A stretch of 59,095 nt of DNA from a virus (IMGVR_UViG_3300046169_000006:1-59095), one strand, 5' to 3'. Shown: positions 25,059-33,441, counted from the first letter of the stretch. Numbers and translations are program-made. The notes: a model not told the origin generated them from the letters alone.

Positions 25059-25089
25059 TTTGTCTATATGTTGCTTTGTCTACTCAACC

Positions 25090-25105
25090 TGTTTACATGT
25101 ATACA
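25090..25105. promoter_or_regulatory. Operator dyad copy before the 87-aa membrane gene
   Basis: TGTTTACATGTATACA matches the dyad with one mismatch in the right half. It lies 17 bases before the start codon, just upstream of the TAGGAG ribosome site, so bound protein could block transcription start or elongation. Confidence 0.55.
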
Positions 25106-25122
25106 CTTTATAGGAGTAAAGT

Positions 25123-25386
25123 ATGTCTTATGTATCCAAGCGACAACGTCGTATAAACCAAGAAATCCGCAACAGTATCGTCCGCCGCCTCATTGATGTG
25201 GTAGGTCAGGTCCTCGTTGTTTGTCTAATTGCAGGGTGTATTGCACTCATCTCACTCAACTGGATGCTAGGTTGTGGCGAACGCTTTCCAACCGATAGTA
25301 ACGGCAACTACGTACAGGGTGAGTGTGTAACGCCTGCTGATTTGCTTGATGACTACCGCCAAACCCAGACCACAGGGAGCGACTAA
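25123..25386 (+). CDS. Small single-pass membrane protein
   Basis: The 87-residue protein has a basic N-terminus (SKRQRRINQEIRNSIVRRL), one membrane segment at about 26-48 (VVGQVLVVCLIAGCIALISL) and a polar C-terminal domain with two cysteines (LGCGERFPTDSNGNYVQGEC). The basic N-terminus implies N-in, C-out topology, so the Cys pair would face the periplasm. Early expression and membrane location would suit superinfection exclusion or host membrane control, but this is only context. Followed by a TAATG overlap to the next gene. Confidence 0.7.
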   Translation: MSYVSKRQRRINQEIRNSIVRRLIDVVGQVLVVCLIAGCIALISLNWMLGCGERFPTDSNGNYVQGECVTPADLLDDYRQTQTTGSD

Positions 25387-25529
25387 TGTTTGATGCTCTC
25401 TATGAAGTTCGTCCCCGAGGCGACAAGTTTGTGATTGTCCATATCCGCTCAGGTCAGACTGTCGAACGTAACATCAGGTATCGTAGTTACGCTATCGAGT
25501 TATGCCGTCGATACAATGACTGTGTTTAA
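25386..25529 (+). CDS. 47-residue early protein
   Basis: Its ATG overlaps the preceding stop as TAATG. The sequence MFDALYEVRPRGDKFVIVHI is beta-patterned and ends in a basic helix (YRSYAIELCRRYNDCV). Its length, coupling and amino-acid pattern support a real gene too short for many gene finders. Function unknown. Confidence 0.6.
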   Translation: MFDALYEVRPRGDKFVIVHIRSGQTVERNIRYRSYAIELCRRYNDCV

Positions 25530-25554
25530 CTGAATAACTTATTAAGGAGTAATC

Positions 25555-25899
25555 ATGCCACGTTTATCTAATAACGAGGTCAGCGACTACGTCAACGACC
25601 GCAAGCTGTTTAAAACCAACGCAGGGACTATATGGTCCGACTATATTGCATCAGATACCGACAAGCGTGCACTGTATGTTGTCTACTCGTATGACATTCA
25701 CTTTCCGATGTATGTGTATGACGCTGAGTCCAGTATGTGGATAGGTAACAGTAGTAGGTACAGTGCGACTACTTCCAAGCACCAGTCATGTGCACGTCCA
25801 GATGGTGAGATAGTATGGCTCGACCACGACGACATGCAACGTCTAGTCACCGAGCGCTCATACACTAACTACGTCGCATGGCGTATGGAGGTAGCATGA
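25555..25899 (+). CDS. Early protein of unknown function (114 aa)
   Basis: Preceded by AAGGAG at a good distance. The protein (MPRLSNNEVSDYVNDRKLFK) is rich in Tyr, Asp and Ser, with strand-like pattern ALYVVYSYDIHFPMYVYD and MWIGNSSRYS. No membrane or nucleic acid motif is apparent and no family is recognised. Its last four bases overlap the next start (ATGA). Confidence 0.65.
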   Translation: MPRLSNNEVSDYVNDRKLFKTNAGTIWSDYIASDTDKRALYVVYSYDIHFPMYVYDAESSMWIGNSSRYSATTSKHQSCARPDGEIVWLDHDDMQRLVTERSYTNYVAWRMEVA

Positions 25900-26069
25900 A
25901 TATCACAGTTCGTATCGCTAACAACTACGGCAGTCGCGTAGTCTATCCCGTGTGTCAACGTGCTCACGCATTTGCAGATATTGCAGGCACCAAAACTTTA
26001 ACCGACACTGTCCTCGCCACGATACAAACGCTTGGGTTCGGTGTTGTTGTAGAACAGGAGACCCTATGA
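25896..26069 (+). CDS. Early small protein (57 aa)
   Basis: I choose the ATG at 25896, which overlaps the preceding stop and follows a strong GGAGG, over one at 25878. The product starts MNITVRIANNYGSRVVYPVC and contains a single helix (FADIAGTKTLTDTVLATIQT) and a strand end (FGVVVEQETL). Function unknown. The stop again overlaps the next start as ATGA, continuing the coupled early operon. Confidence 0.65.
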   Translation: MNITVRIANNYGSRVVYPVCQRAHAFADIAGTKTLTDTVLATIQTLGFGVVVEQETL

Positions 26070-26539
26070 ATATCTTTGTACTCGACACGTGCCCAACTGT
26101 TGCGGCTCAGATGCAGTGTGACAAGCACGTAGTTAAGATGCCATTAGAATGTGCGCAGATGTTGTCGACCGTTCATCGCGCCTACGGTAGCGACGACGTG
26201 GCACTGTATAAAGCCACGCATAAACACCACCCTTGTACGTTATGGGCGGCACAGTCTACTGCCAACTACTATTGGCTATATGACCACTTCAAGGCACTCA
26301 ATGATGAGTACTTCCATAGGTATTACAAGACCCACTTGTCTTGGTCCAAACTTCGTGACGTTGTTGCATATCCACCAGCTCTGATGCGCGACGACGAACC
26401 GACACCTTTCGCTCAGGCTATGCCCGACGAATACAAGCACGACGATGCCGTCACTGCTTACCGCGCCTACTATATAAATGAGAAGGCAAAAATCCTCACG
26501 TACTCGCGACGTGACAAACCATCATGGTTATCTAGTTGA
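26066..26539 (+). CDS. Conserved phage protein of unknown function (MNIFVLD family)
   Basis: The ATG at 26066 overlaps the previous stop. The 157-residue protein (MNIFVLDTCPTVAAQMQCDK, HVVKMPLECAQMLSTVHRAY, THKHHPCTLWAAQSTANYYW, TPFAQAMPDEYKHDDAVTAY) shows a very conserved pattern shared by many phages and cyanophages, with several invariant-looking His, Cys, Asp and Trp. I do not know an experimentally shown function. The H/K/D/C pattern at D7, C18, H21 and the later HHPC looks like an enzyme active site. Some databases attach DNA-repair names to proteins of this look, which I would not rely on. Confidence 0.8.
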   Translation: MNIFVLDTCPTVAAQMQCDKHVVKMPLECAQMLSTVHRAYGSDDVALYKATHKHHPCTLWAAQSTANYYWLYDHFKALNDEYFHRYYKTHLSWSKLRDVVAYPPALMRDDEPTPFAQAMPDEYKHDDAVTAYRAYYINEKAKILTYSRRDKPSWLSS

Positions 26540-26564
26540 CACGTTATGTGTTTACATGTAATCA
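26536..26564 (+). promoter_or_regulatory. Sigma70-type promoter for the MoxR module
   Basis: TTGACA (26536-26541), 17-base spacer, TAATCA (26559-26564). The TTG overlaps the codon region at the end of the preceding gene. It starts the transcription unit of the MoxR/VWA genes about 40 bases upstream of the ATG at 26610. Confidence 0.65.
26549..26564. promoter_or_regulatory. Operator dyad copy at the MoxR promoter
   Basis: TGTTTACATGTAATCA matches the dyad with one change in the right half and overlaps the spacer and the whole -10 hexamer. Confidence 0.6.
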
Positions 26565-26609
26565 TGTGTAATCAACTGTGTACGTATACGTGCACTTAGG
26601 AGTAATTCT

Positions 26610-27623
26610 ATGCCAAGTATTAATGAATGTAAGAAAGTAGCTACGCATATCTATCGTAGTTCACCGCGTGCTGTATGTATGTTTCATGGCAAGCCGGGAA
26701 CAGGTAAGAGTGACGCCGCGCTACAAATAGCCGACGACTTAGGTGTACCAGAAGATCGTACCCTTGTTGTCCATATCAATAACCACGATGTTGTCGACTT
26801 CACTGGTGTGCCTAGTGTCACTGACGGCATGACTGTATTCAACCCGACCAAGATGTTCTATGACTATCGAGAGGGTTCAGGTGCAGGTCTTATCGTACTC
26901 GAGGAACTTGCTCAGTCTAGTCAACAGTTACAGACATGGGCGGCAGGTTTTGTACTCGAACGTCAAACCCCTATGTTCAAGCTAGACCCCGAGGTCCGCA
27001 TCATTGCGACAGGCAACCGCGCAGAAGATCGTGCAGGTGCTAAGCCGCTACTAGGTCATCTTAACGATCGTATGTATCACTTCGATGTAGAGACATCACT
27101 CGACGACTGGTGTGAGTGGGCTATGGAGAATGGTGTTGATGCAATGGGTATTGCGTTCTTACGCTTACGTCCCAACCTGCTCAACGACTACGACCCCAAC
27201 CGACGTAGCAATCCAACGCAACGCTCATGGACCAAGCTGTTCACAGAAGTGCCTAACGACTTACCCACTAACCTGTATATGACAGCGGCTGAGGGTAAAG
27301 TTGGTGAGGGTGCCGCCGCCGAATGGGTAGCCGCACGTGACATGATGCACAAAATGCCCAGTATAGATGCCATACGTCTACACCCTGCTGATGCTGAGGT
27401 CCCGACTGAGCCTGCTGTTAAGTATGCAGTAGCCACGTCACTATCTATGTCCGCCACACCTGAGAGTTTCACACGTGACATGACCTATGTGTCTCGTCTG
27501 CCTAAGGACTTTCAGATGGTGTACGTCACTGACGCCCTTCGCTTAAAGCCTGAGTTGCAACAGACACAGGACTTTATCCAGTGGGCTATCGCTAACAAAG
27601 ACATATTCATGGGAGGTGAATAA
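26610..27623 (+). CDS. MoxR-type AAA+ ATPase
   Basis: The 337-residue protein has Walker A GKPGTGKS (27-34), Walker B LIVLEEL (94-100), sensor-1 region IIATGNR (131-137) and a conserved Arg in HLNDRMYHF (150-158), the order found in MoxR-family AAA+ proteins. These act as chaperone-like ATPases that usually work with VWA-domain partners. Two genes downstream is such a partner. The three genes are coupled: stop and start overlap (TAATG) at 27623. Early expression under an operator suggests use during takeover or replication rather than virion assembly. Confidence 0.85.
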   Translation: MPSINECKKVATHIYRSSPRAVCMFHGKPGTGKSDAALQIADDLGVPEDRTLVVHINNHDVVDFTGVPSVTDGMTVFNPTKMFYDYREGSGAGLIVLEELAQSSQQLQTWAAGFVLERQTPMFKLDPEVRIIATGNRAEDRAGAKPLLGHLNDRMYHFDVETSLDDWCEWAMENGVDAMGIAFLRLRPNLLNDYDPNRRSNPTQRSWTKLFTEVPNDLPTNLYMTAAEGKVGEGAAAEWVAARDMMHKMPSIDAIRLHPADAEVPTEPAVKYAVATSLSMSATPESFTRDMTYVSRLPKDFQMVYVTDALRLKPELQQTQDFIQWAIANKDIFMGGE

Positions 27624-28654
27624 TGAGTATCCAAGAACAACTTCAAGCCGCGATACTTGCGGCTCAATCAACGCCTGTGCCGACGCACGACTCATCGTGC
27701 CCTGTGCCTGCTAACGTAACGACGGCGCCGTCGACTGTACCCGTAGAAATACCTACTGCCGACGACGTACCTGCCGCTCCTAAGTTTGCTATCAAGAACT
27801 TAGATGAGAAAGCTGTACTCGTTCAAGTCAAACGTCGTATGTATTCTCCTTATAAACATGATGCTGAGGAGAGTGAGAAGTATGGTGCAGGCAACGTCAA
27901 CAAGCACCTGTTCGAGGGACGTGACAACCGCGTTAAAGAAGCAATCAGTAAGTACACTACAGTGTATAACTTCGTTAAAGATAACACTGTGCCGTGGACC
28001 ACTGGTGTGGAACTGCTCAACATCGTCAACTACATGGAGTTTACCGCAGGTCTACGCCCACTGATTAACGAGGCTGACCAAGCTGTTGAGGACTTATACA
28101 ACAACTGGGACTATGAGGTTACTGCTGACTTGCATCGCTTGTCACAGATTGCCACCAGTAAAGGTAAGCCTAACCTAGTCAACCCATCGGACTATCCAGA
28201 TGCTGACACTATGCGTGCTCGGTTTAGTATCGAGGTACGTTATATGCCAGTGCCTACCGCCGACGGCTTCGACCCCCGGCTCGGTATCAGCGACGACGAC
28301 AAGGCTACAGTTCAGAAGCAACTCGACGATGCTAGTGCTAACGCAAGTACACACGTCCTTACTCAGATGCTCAAACCAATGCGTGCCGCTATCGCTAAGC
28401 TGAGTGTACCTATCGGTAACGACGGCAGTGTGTTTCGTGACAGCATGATCGACAACATGGTCGACGTGGCATCACGCATGGCTAAGGTCAACATATCTGA
28501 CGACCCAGTTATCGCTGAGCAAATCAAGGACCTACAGTCCTTAGTCGGTACGTACGCCAACAACAAAGACATGTTGCGCAACTCGCCATCTGTGCGAGCC
28601 AAAGCCGCAACGCAAATCGACGACCTTATGAGTACGATGCAAGGTCTAGTATAG
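27623..28654 (+). CDS. MoxR/VWA-linked protein of unknown function
   Basis: The 343-residue protein has a Pro/Thr-rich N-terminal 60 residues and a mostly helical remainder (VLVQVKRRMYSPYKHDAEES, FVKDNTVPWTTGVELLNIVN, AVEDLYNNWDYEVTADLHRL). The 70-residue C-terminal part is helical (MIDNMVDVASRMAKVNISDD). It lies between the ATPase and the VWA-metallopeptidase gene, and may be the substrate or a linker. It does not match a family I know. Position between two genes of a known type of pair is the strongest clue. Confidence 0.7.
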   Translation: MSIQEQLQAAILAAQSTPVPTHDSSCPVPANVTTAPSTVPVEIPTADDVPAAPKFAIKNLDEKAVLVQVKRRMYSPYKHDAEESEKYGAGNVNKHLFEGRDNRVKEAISKYTTVYNFVKDNTVPWTTGVELLNIVNYMEFTAGLRPLINEADQAVEDLYNNWDYEVTADLHRLSQIATSKGKPNLVNPSDYPDADTMRARFSIEVRYMPVPTADGFDPRLGISDDDKATVQKQLDDASANASTHVLTQMLKPMRAAIAKLSVPIGNDGSVFRDSMIDNMVDVASRMAKVNISDDPVIAEQIKDLQSLVGTYANNKDMLRNSPSVRAKAATQIDDLMSTMQGLV

Positions 28655-28664
28655 GAGTAATGAT

Positions 28665-29813
28665 ATGACTGCCACTATTGAGCACACTGCACTCGAAGAA
28701 GTGCAACGCAAGGTTAGCAAGGCAAAGTCACTTTTGTTTTTAGATCACCCATTCTTTGGTACTGCATGCTGTAAGCGCCCTATCATTTACACTGATACTG
28801 TGCCTACTGCCGCTATGTCTGGTACAGGACAGATGTACCTTAACCCTGACTTCATCGCACCACTTACCAATAGTCAGATACAGTTCCTACTAGCGCATGA
28901 GGCGATGCACTACATGTTGTCTCATGCTACACGACGTAAGAACCGCAACGCTCAAGCATGGAACGTAGCCGCTGACAAAGTTATCAACGACACGCTTATC
29001 GAGGCAGGTGTTGGTACGTTTATTGATGGCGGTGTTACACTCGACGGCGCACGTGATATGGCGACTGAAGAACTGTACGATGAGAATGACGACGGCGGTG
29101 GTAATGGTCCGGGAGGTATCGGCGACGACATCGGCGACCCAACTGACGAGGACGGCAACCCACTCGACGAGGCTACTATCAATCAGTTAGAGGCACAGGC
29201 TAAGGTCGACACTATCCAGTCTGCCAAAGCCGCTAAAGCTGTCGGTAAGTTACCTGCATGTATCGAGCGCATCGTCGACGAGATAGTTAACGTGACAACT
29301 CCTTGGTACGATATACTCGAGCGTCACATGTCGGGTAAGATCAAGGACGGCTACTCATGGAGCAGACCCAATCGTAGGTTCGTCGGTCGAGGCATATACA
29401 TTCCCGGAACCGACTACGTACCCAAGATGGGACCGCTAGTACTAGGTGTCGACACATCATGTTCTGTAGGTGAGGACGAGATTGCCCAGTACAACGCTCA
29501 CATCAACCGCATCATTGACACGTGTAACCCTGAGGTTGTGCATGTCGTGTACTGTGACGCCCACGTTCAAGGTGTTGAGGAGTTTACACCTGACGACTTC
29601 CCTGTTCGCATCAATGCTCAAGGTGGCGGCGGCACTTCATTCCAACCAGTCTTTGACTGGATAACCAACAACGCTATCGAACCTGAGTGCGTTGTATACC
29701 TGACTGATGGTTACGGCGATCAGTCTTCTTTCACTAGTGACATCGACACAGTCTGGCTCACAACAGGTACCACCGCCTTTGACTGGGGACATGTTATTAA
29801 ATTTGAGGAGTAA
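28665..29813 (+). CDS. Putative metallopeptidase plus VWA-like domain protein (DUF2201 type)
   Basis: The 382-residue protein has an N-terminal zincin motif, LAHEAMHYMLSH (H78, E79, H82), of the DUF2201_N/putative metallopeptidase type, a Gly/Asp-rich linker (139-165) and a C-terminal VWA-like domain. The MIDAS ions are supported by DTSCS (263-267), the Thr of GGGTSF (T324) and YLTDGYGD (D348). Such VWA proteins act with MoxR ATPases in other systems. Peptidase activity is suggested by the motif only. Good GGAGTAATG-type ribosome site; the gene is ten bases past the previous stop. Confidence 0.88.
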   Translation: MTATIEHTALEEVQRKVSKAKSLLFLDHPFFGTACCKRPIIYTDTVPTAAMSGTGQMYLNPDFIAPLTNSQIQFLLAHEAMHYMLSHATRRKNRNAQAWNVAADKVINDTLIEAGVGTFIDGGVTLDGARDMATEELYDENDDGGGNGPGGIGDDIGDPTDEDGNPLDEATINQLEAQAKVDTIQSAKAAKAVGKLPACIERIVDEIVNVTTPWYDILERHMSGKIKDGYSWSRPNRRFVGRGIYIPGTDYVPKMGPLVLGVDTSCSVGEDEIAQYNAHINRIIDTCNPEVVHVVYCDAHVQGVEEFTPDDFPVRINAQGGGGTSFQPVFDWITNNAIEPECVVYLTDGYGDQSSFTSDIDTVWLTTGTTAFDWGHVIKFEE

Positions 29814-29816
29814 TGT

Positions 29817-30377
29817 ATGACAGCAAGAAATAACGCGTCGCTCATTGCGGCAGAACTTTCCAAAGATACAGGCTTTCAACGTGTAACGATCGACATCGAC
29901 CCAACGCAATGGTCAACTCGTCGTCGCAACATCATTTTACGGGCTCTCAGACACGGCATAACACAGTGTGGGTATGAGACAGGTTACTTTATTAAATGCC
30001 TGACCGAAGCATACGGCTCGTCCGTTGTTACTATGAACAACTGGACTCGAGACATTCCTGCTGATGCTGTGGACCCAGATAAGTTTGACGAACTCGTAGC
30101 CTATACCTGTGCTTGGGTTAAACTCAAAGCCGCAGGCATGAAGGCGGAAGACCTAGACTACTATAGTAGGTACACGCTCAACAACTGGGCGCATAATATT
30201 AACAACGGTCAACGCCCTTCGACGTTCCCAACTCCTGATATTAAAAGCGCGACCGAGAAAGCGCTGTTTATCAAGCAATACCTAAAGAAAGACGAAACTG
30301 AATTAGAGTTTCGTGAAGCCCTTGCCGCAAAGATAGAACGTGGTGAGATGTTATCCATTAGTATGAATGCCCGATAG
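29817..30377 (+). CDS. Early protein of unknown function (186 aa)
   Basis: Preceded by GAGGAG three bases after the VWA gene stop, so it belongs to the same operon. The protein is helical and basic (STRRRNIILRALRHGITQCG, TEKALFIKQYLKKDETELEF), with several Trp and Tyr in its middle. A single Cys cluster is not present. No family recognised. Its sequence suggests a soluble regulator or adaptor. Confidence 0.65.
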   Translation: MTARNNASLIAAELSKDTGFQRVTIDIDPTQWSTRRRNIILRALRHGITQCGYETGYFIKCLTEAYGSSVVTMNNWTRDIPADAVDPDKFDELVAYTCAWVKLKAAGMKAEDLDYYSRYTLNNWAHNINNGQRPSTFPTPDIKSATEKALFIKQYLKKDETELEFREALAAKIERGEMLSISMNAR

Positions 30378-30387
30378 GAGGTGCATC

Positions 30388-31077
30388 ATGGCTTATGTAA
30401 GAAAAACTGACACCCTTTGTTATGACATCCGAGAGAATGTTCGCCACATGAAATCCAAAGCATTACAGGCTCACCCAGTCCCAGACATTCAAACTGGTAC
30501 TGCCGATTACAAACACGCAGTCGAGTCTATTATTACAGCATCGTACGCTGATGCTCCCGAGTTAAAAGGTAAACTGCCTGACTCATGGCTAAAACGTTTT
30601 GATAAAGTAGAGGTCGAGTTCGTCAATGAGGACGAGGACAGTAAGCGAACCCATAACTTCACAGTGTCAATCCACACTCCAACTGGTGAGGATTTATTGT
30701 TACCGCCTACTGCTAACCAGACATACTACGGTGCTCGCGTTGAGATGAGCCGTAAAGATATGACTGAGGGCTTATGTGCTTGGCTTGATGGCGCTAATGC
30801 TGTGAACGACAGACGTCGCACGATTGCTGAGCAGTTTGACAACGTCGAGCAACAACTCACTGCATACATGAGGCAACATGCTTCACTCAATGCGGCAGTC
30901 AAAGAGATGCCTGAGATGGAGATGTATGTACCTCCGCAGTACATGGATAAGATGCGCGAAGCTACGGTCCCTCGCAAGAAGAAGAGCGGTAGTAATGAGC
31001 CAACAGCATCTGAGGAGTTAGGTATTGATCGCGATGCACTTGCGACAATGGCTATCGCCCATCGGTTAACGCAGTAG
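30388..31077 (+). CDS. Early protein of unknown function (229 aa)
   Basis: I choose ATG 30388, seven bases after AGGAGG, over one at 30367. The N-terminal half is mixed (MAYVRKTDTLCYDIRENVRH, MKSKALQAHPVPDIQTGTAD) and the middle beta-rich (FTVSIHTPTGEDLLLPPTAN), followed by a long helix (RRTIAEQFDNVEQQLTAYMR) and a basic tail (MREATVPRKKKSGSNE). Overall this recalls phage proteins with an N-terminal OB or wing domain, but no family is identified. Confidence 0.65.
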   Translation: MAYVRKTDTLCYDIRENVRHMKSKALQAHPVPDIQTGTADYKHAVESIITASYADAPELKGKLPDSWLKRFDKVEVEFVNEDEDSKRTHNFTVSIHTPTGEDLLLPPTANQTYYGARVEMSRKDMTEGLCAWLDGANAVNDRRRTIAEQFDNVEQQLTAYMRQHASLNAAVKEMPEMEMYVPPQYMDKMREATVPRKKKSGSNEPTASEELGIDRDALATMAIAHRLTQ

Positions 31078-31219
31078 TATCTGGATGTGGTGTCATCATT
31101 CCTCAAGCAGGCGACCCGACGCGTCTGTATATGCCAGATCAGTAAGTATGACAAATAGAAGCCACCCAGACCGGAAATCTGGCAGTCGTCGGGACTAATT
31201 TATTTTTAAGGAGATTGTG

Positions 31220-31513
31220 ATGAAGACAAGTAAAAGAAGAAACCTATCCGCCAAAGCACGTGCGGCAGGTCTACCAGTTAACTGTGTTCTACAGCGTGTA
31301 CAACGCTTAGGTTGGAGCGAACATAAAGCCCTGACTACACCTGTAGGTAAGTATAATAAAAGTAATCGCGTCGTTCCGCCCGTGGAACATACGCCTGTAA
31401 CGACGGAACAACCGTCGTCGGCTATTTTTGACGCGCCTGTTCGGGCTAAGTTCGTCAAGTTAGCCGCTATAACTATCATCGTAGCCGTCATCGTATGGGC
31501 GGTCAACGCTTAG
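31220..31513 (+). CDS. HTH-like protein with C-terminal membrane anchor
   Basis: The ATG at 31220 follows AAGGAG by six bases. The 97-residue protein has an N-terminal helix-turn-helix-like part (RNLSAKARAAGLPVNCVLQR, VQRLGWSEHKALTTPVG), a motif seen in phage DNA-binding pieces near homing-nuclease-like proteins. A Pro/Thr-rich linker (VVPPVEHTPVTTEQPSS) and a C-terminal membrane span (LAAITIIVAVIVWAVNA) follow. A DNA-binding domain tied to the membrane is unusual. It directly precedes the polymerase gene. Confidence 0.7.
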   Translation: MKTSKRRNLSAKARAAGLPVNCVLQRVQRLGWSEHKALTTPVGKYNKSNRVVPPVEHTPVTTEQPSSAIFDAPVRAKFVKLAAITIIVAVIVWAVNA

Positions 31514-31524
31514 GAGCGTATCTT

Positions 31525-33441
31525 ATGAAAATTTGTACTGTCGATCTCGAGACATATTGGAGTGTAACGCATTCCCTGACTAAGATGTCACCCATTGCAT
31601 ACTGCATGCACCCTGAGACAGAGATCATCTCTTGTTCGTTTAAGTTCAACGACGACTCATCATTTGTCGTTGTCGGCGAGGACGCAGTGCAGGCTTATGT
31701 AGATAGCGTTGATTGGTCTGAGTACTGGGTTGTTGGACATAACTTGTCTGGCTTTGATGCAATGATCTTATCGTGGAGGCTAGGTATTAAACCTAAACTA
31801 TGGGGTTGCACGCTTGCAATGGCACGCCCCATTCACGCCAAAGATGTAGGCTTGTCTCTCGCCAAGTTGGTTGAGCACTACAATCTCGGCTACAAGAACC
31901 AGTCTATCCTGTTCAATACTAAAGGTAAGCACCTTATTGATTTTACTGAGCAAGAGGTTGCTGACATGTGTAGGTACAATGCTGATGATACAGATCAGTG
32001 TTATGGTCTACTACGCAAGTTGATGCCGCAGACTAAGCGCGACGAAGTTAAGTTGATCGACCAGACTATTCGTATGTTGGTTGAGCCACAGTTTACAGCG
32101 GACCTTGATCTACTACGCCGCACACTGGTGGAAGAGACCGAGCGCCGTAAACTCGCAATGATTGATGCCGCACATGCAATGGACGTGTATGACCCACTCG
32201 CATCTGAGGAAGAAAACGTAGAGGCTACACTCAAGGTACTGTCATCAGCACCTAAGTTTGCCAAGTTCCTACTTACGTTAGGTGTAGAGGTTCCATTAAA
32301 AGTATCTAACACCACAGGGAAAGAAATCCCTGCCCTTGCTAAGACTGACCAAGAGTTCCTAGACTTACAGGAACATGACAATCCCGTCGTCGCCGCAGCC
32401 GCAGCCGCGCGTTTAGATGCGAAGTCTACTATCCTACAGACACGGATACAGGCATTCATTGACGCCGCCGAAGCACACCCTGACAACATGGTGCCTATCC
32501 CGCTCAAGTATTACGGAGCCGACACAACAGGACGTTGGAGTGGTTGGGGCTATAACCCACAGAATCTACCACGTGTTAACCCTTACAACCCAAGATTGTC
32601 TGATGCGTTACGCAAATCGCTTCGCGCACCAGAGGGATATAAAGTAGTAGTTGCTGACTTGTCGGGTATCGAGTTGAGAGTAAACCACTTCTTATGGAAA
32701 GAGCCATCAAGTTCGGAAATGTTCACCAAAGACCCTGAGAATGCTGACCTGTATAAGGACTTCGCCAGTAGATTATACGACGTGCCTTACGAAGAGGTAT
32801 CCAAGCAACAACGACAAGTAGGTAAAGTTGCTCACCTTGGGCTAGGGTTCGGTGCAGGGTGGAAAACATTTATGACTGTTGCAAAGATCATGGGTGGTGT
32901 TGAACTAGGTGAACACGAGAGCCAAGAGATTGTAGATAAATGGCGCAGTGAGTACTATAACATCACTAAAGGATGGCGCACGTGTCACAGTGTACTGCCA
33001 ACGATTATGCGTGGTGCTACTAGTGAAGCTGTTGACCCTTGGGGCATGGTTATCCCAACTCCACAAGGGCTACAAACCCCTAAAGGTATAATACGTTACC
33101 CTGACTTGCGCACTGAGCGTAACGACGACGGACGTATGGAATTTGTTTATGGTCATGGTCGCAACAAGGCTAGGATATACGCAGGGAAGATCGACGAGAA
33201 TATCGTCCAACATCTTGCCCGTTGCGTTATCGCAGACAACTCCTTAGAGGTTCACCAACGACTCGGTTTGACCCCTGCCCTGATGGTGCACGATGAACTT
33301 GTTTACGTCGTCCCCGAATCGGAGGCACAGGAGGTACTAGATGTAGTACAAGATATCATGCGTACTCCACCCACGTGGTGGCCCGAACTAATTACATGGT
33401 CGGAAGGTGACATCGCAGACACGTATGGTGACGCTAAATAG
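31525..33441 (+). CDS. polA: Family A DNA polymerase with 3'-5' exonuclease
   Basis: From the ATG at 31525 (AGGAG eight bases before), the 638-residue enzyme has exonuclease motifs VDLET (D7, E9), GHNLSGFDAMIL and YNADDTDQC, then polymerase motif A VVADLSGIELR (D378), motif B RQVGKVAHLGLGFGAG and motif C MVHDELVY (H589, D590, E591). In the O-helix, R430, K434, L438 and F442 match the spacing of E. coli R754, K758, F762, Y766, so the key 762 position is Leu and the 766 position is Phe. It is the replicative polymerase. No 5' nuclease domain is present, as in T7-like enzymes. Confidence 0.95.
   Translation: MKICTVDLETYWSVTHSLTKMSPIAYCMHPETEIISCSFKFNDDSSFVVVGEDAVQAYVDSVDWSEYWVVGHNLSGFDAMILSWRLGIKPKLWGCTLAMARPIHAKDVGLSLAKLVEHYNLGYKNQSILFNTKGKHLIDFTEQEVADMCRYNADDTDQCYGLLRKLMPQTKRDEVKLIDQTIRMLVEPQFTADLDLLRRTLVEETERRKLAMIDAAHAMDVYDPLASEEENVEATLKVLSSAPKFAKFLLTLGVEVPLKVSNTTGKEIPALAKTDQEFLDLQEHDNPVVAAAAAARLDAKSTILQTRIQAFIDAAEAHPDNMVPIPLKYYGADTTGRWSGWGYNPQNLPRVNPYNPRLSDALRKSLRAPEGYKVVVADLSGIELRVNHFLWKEPSSSEMFTKDPENADLYKDFASRLYDVPYEEVSKQQRQVGKVAHLGLGFGAGWKTFMTVAKIMGGVELGEHESQEIVDKWRSEYYNITKGWRTCHSVLPTIMRGATSEAVDPWGMVIPTPQGLQTPKGIIRYPDLRTERNDDGRMEFVYGHGRNKARIYAGKIDENIVQHLARCVIADNSLEVHQRLGLTPALMVHDELVYVVPESEAQEVLDVVQDIMRTPPTWWPELITWSEGDIADTYGDAK

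Noticed and set aside
26066-26539. Naming the MNIFVLD-family protein a pyrimidine-dimer glycosylase
   Set aside because: I could not align the known T4 enzyme sequence to it; the name cannot be supported from this sequence.
31085-31198. 37-codon frame between the 229-aa gene and the HTH-membrane gene
   Set aside because: No ribosome site, Ser/Arg-rich chance-like product, and not coupled to neighbours.
31140-31200. Possible tRNA-like folding around the CCAGA/TCTGG hairpin
   Set aside because: Only one short stem forms; there is no acceptor or T-arm pattern. No tRNA gene was found anywhere in the window.
32001-32507. 168-codon minus-strand frame inside PolA
   Set aside because: Ser/Ala/Arg-rich composition typical of an antisense shadow of a coding strand; PolA motifs fix the true frame.
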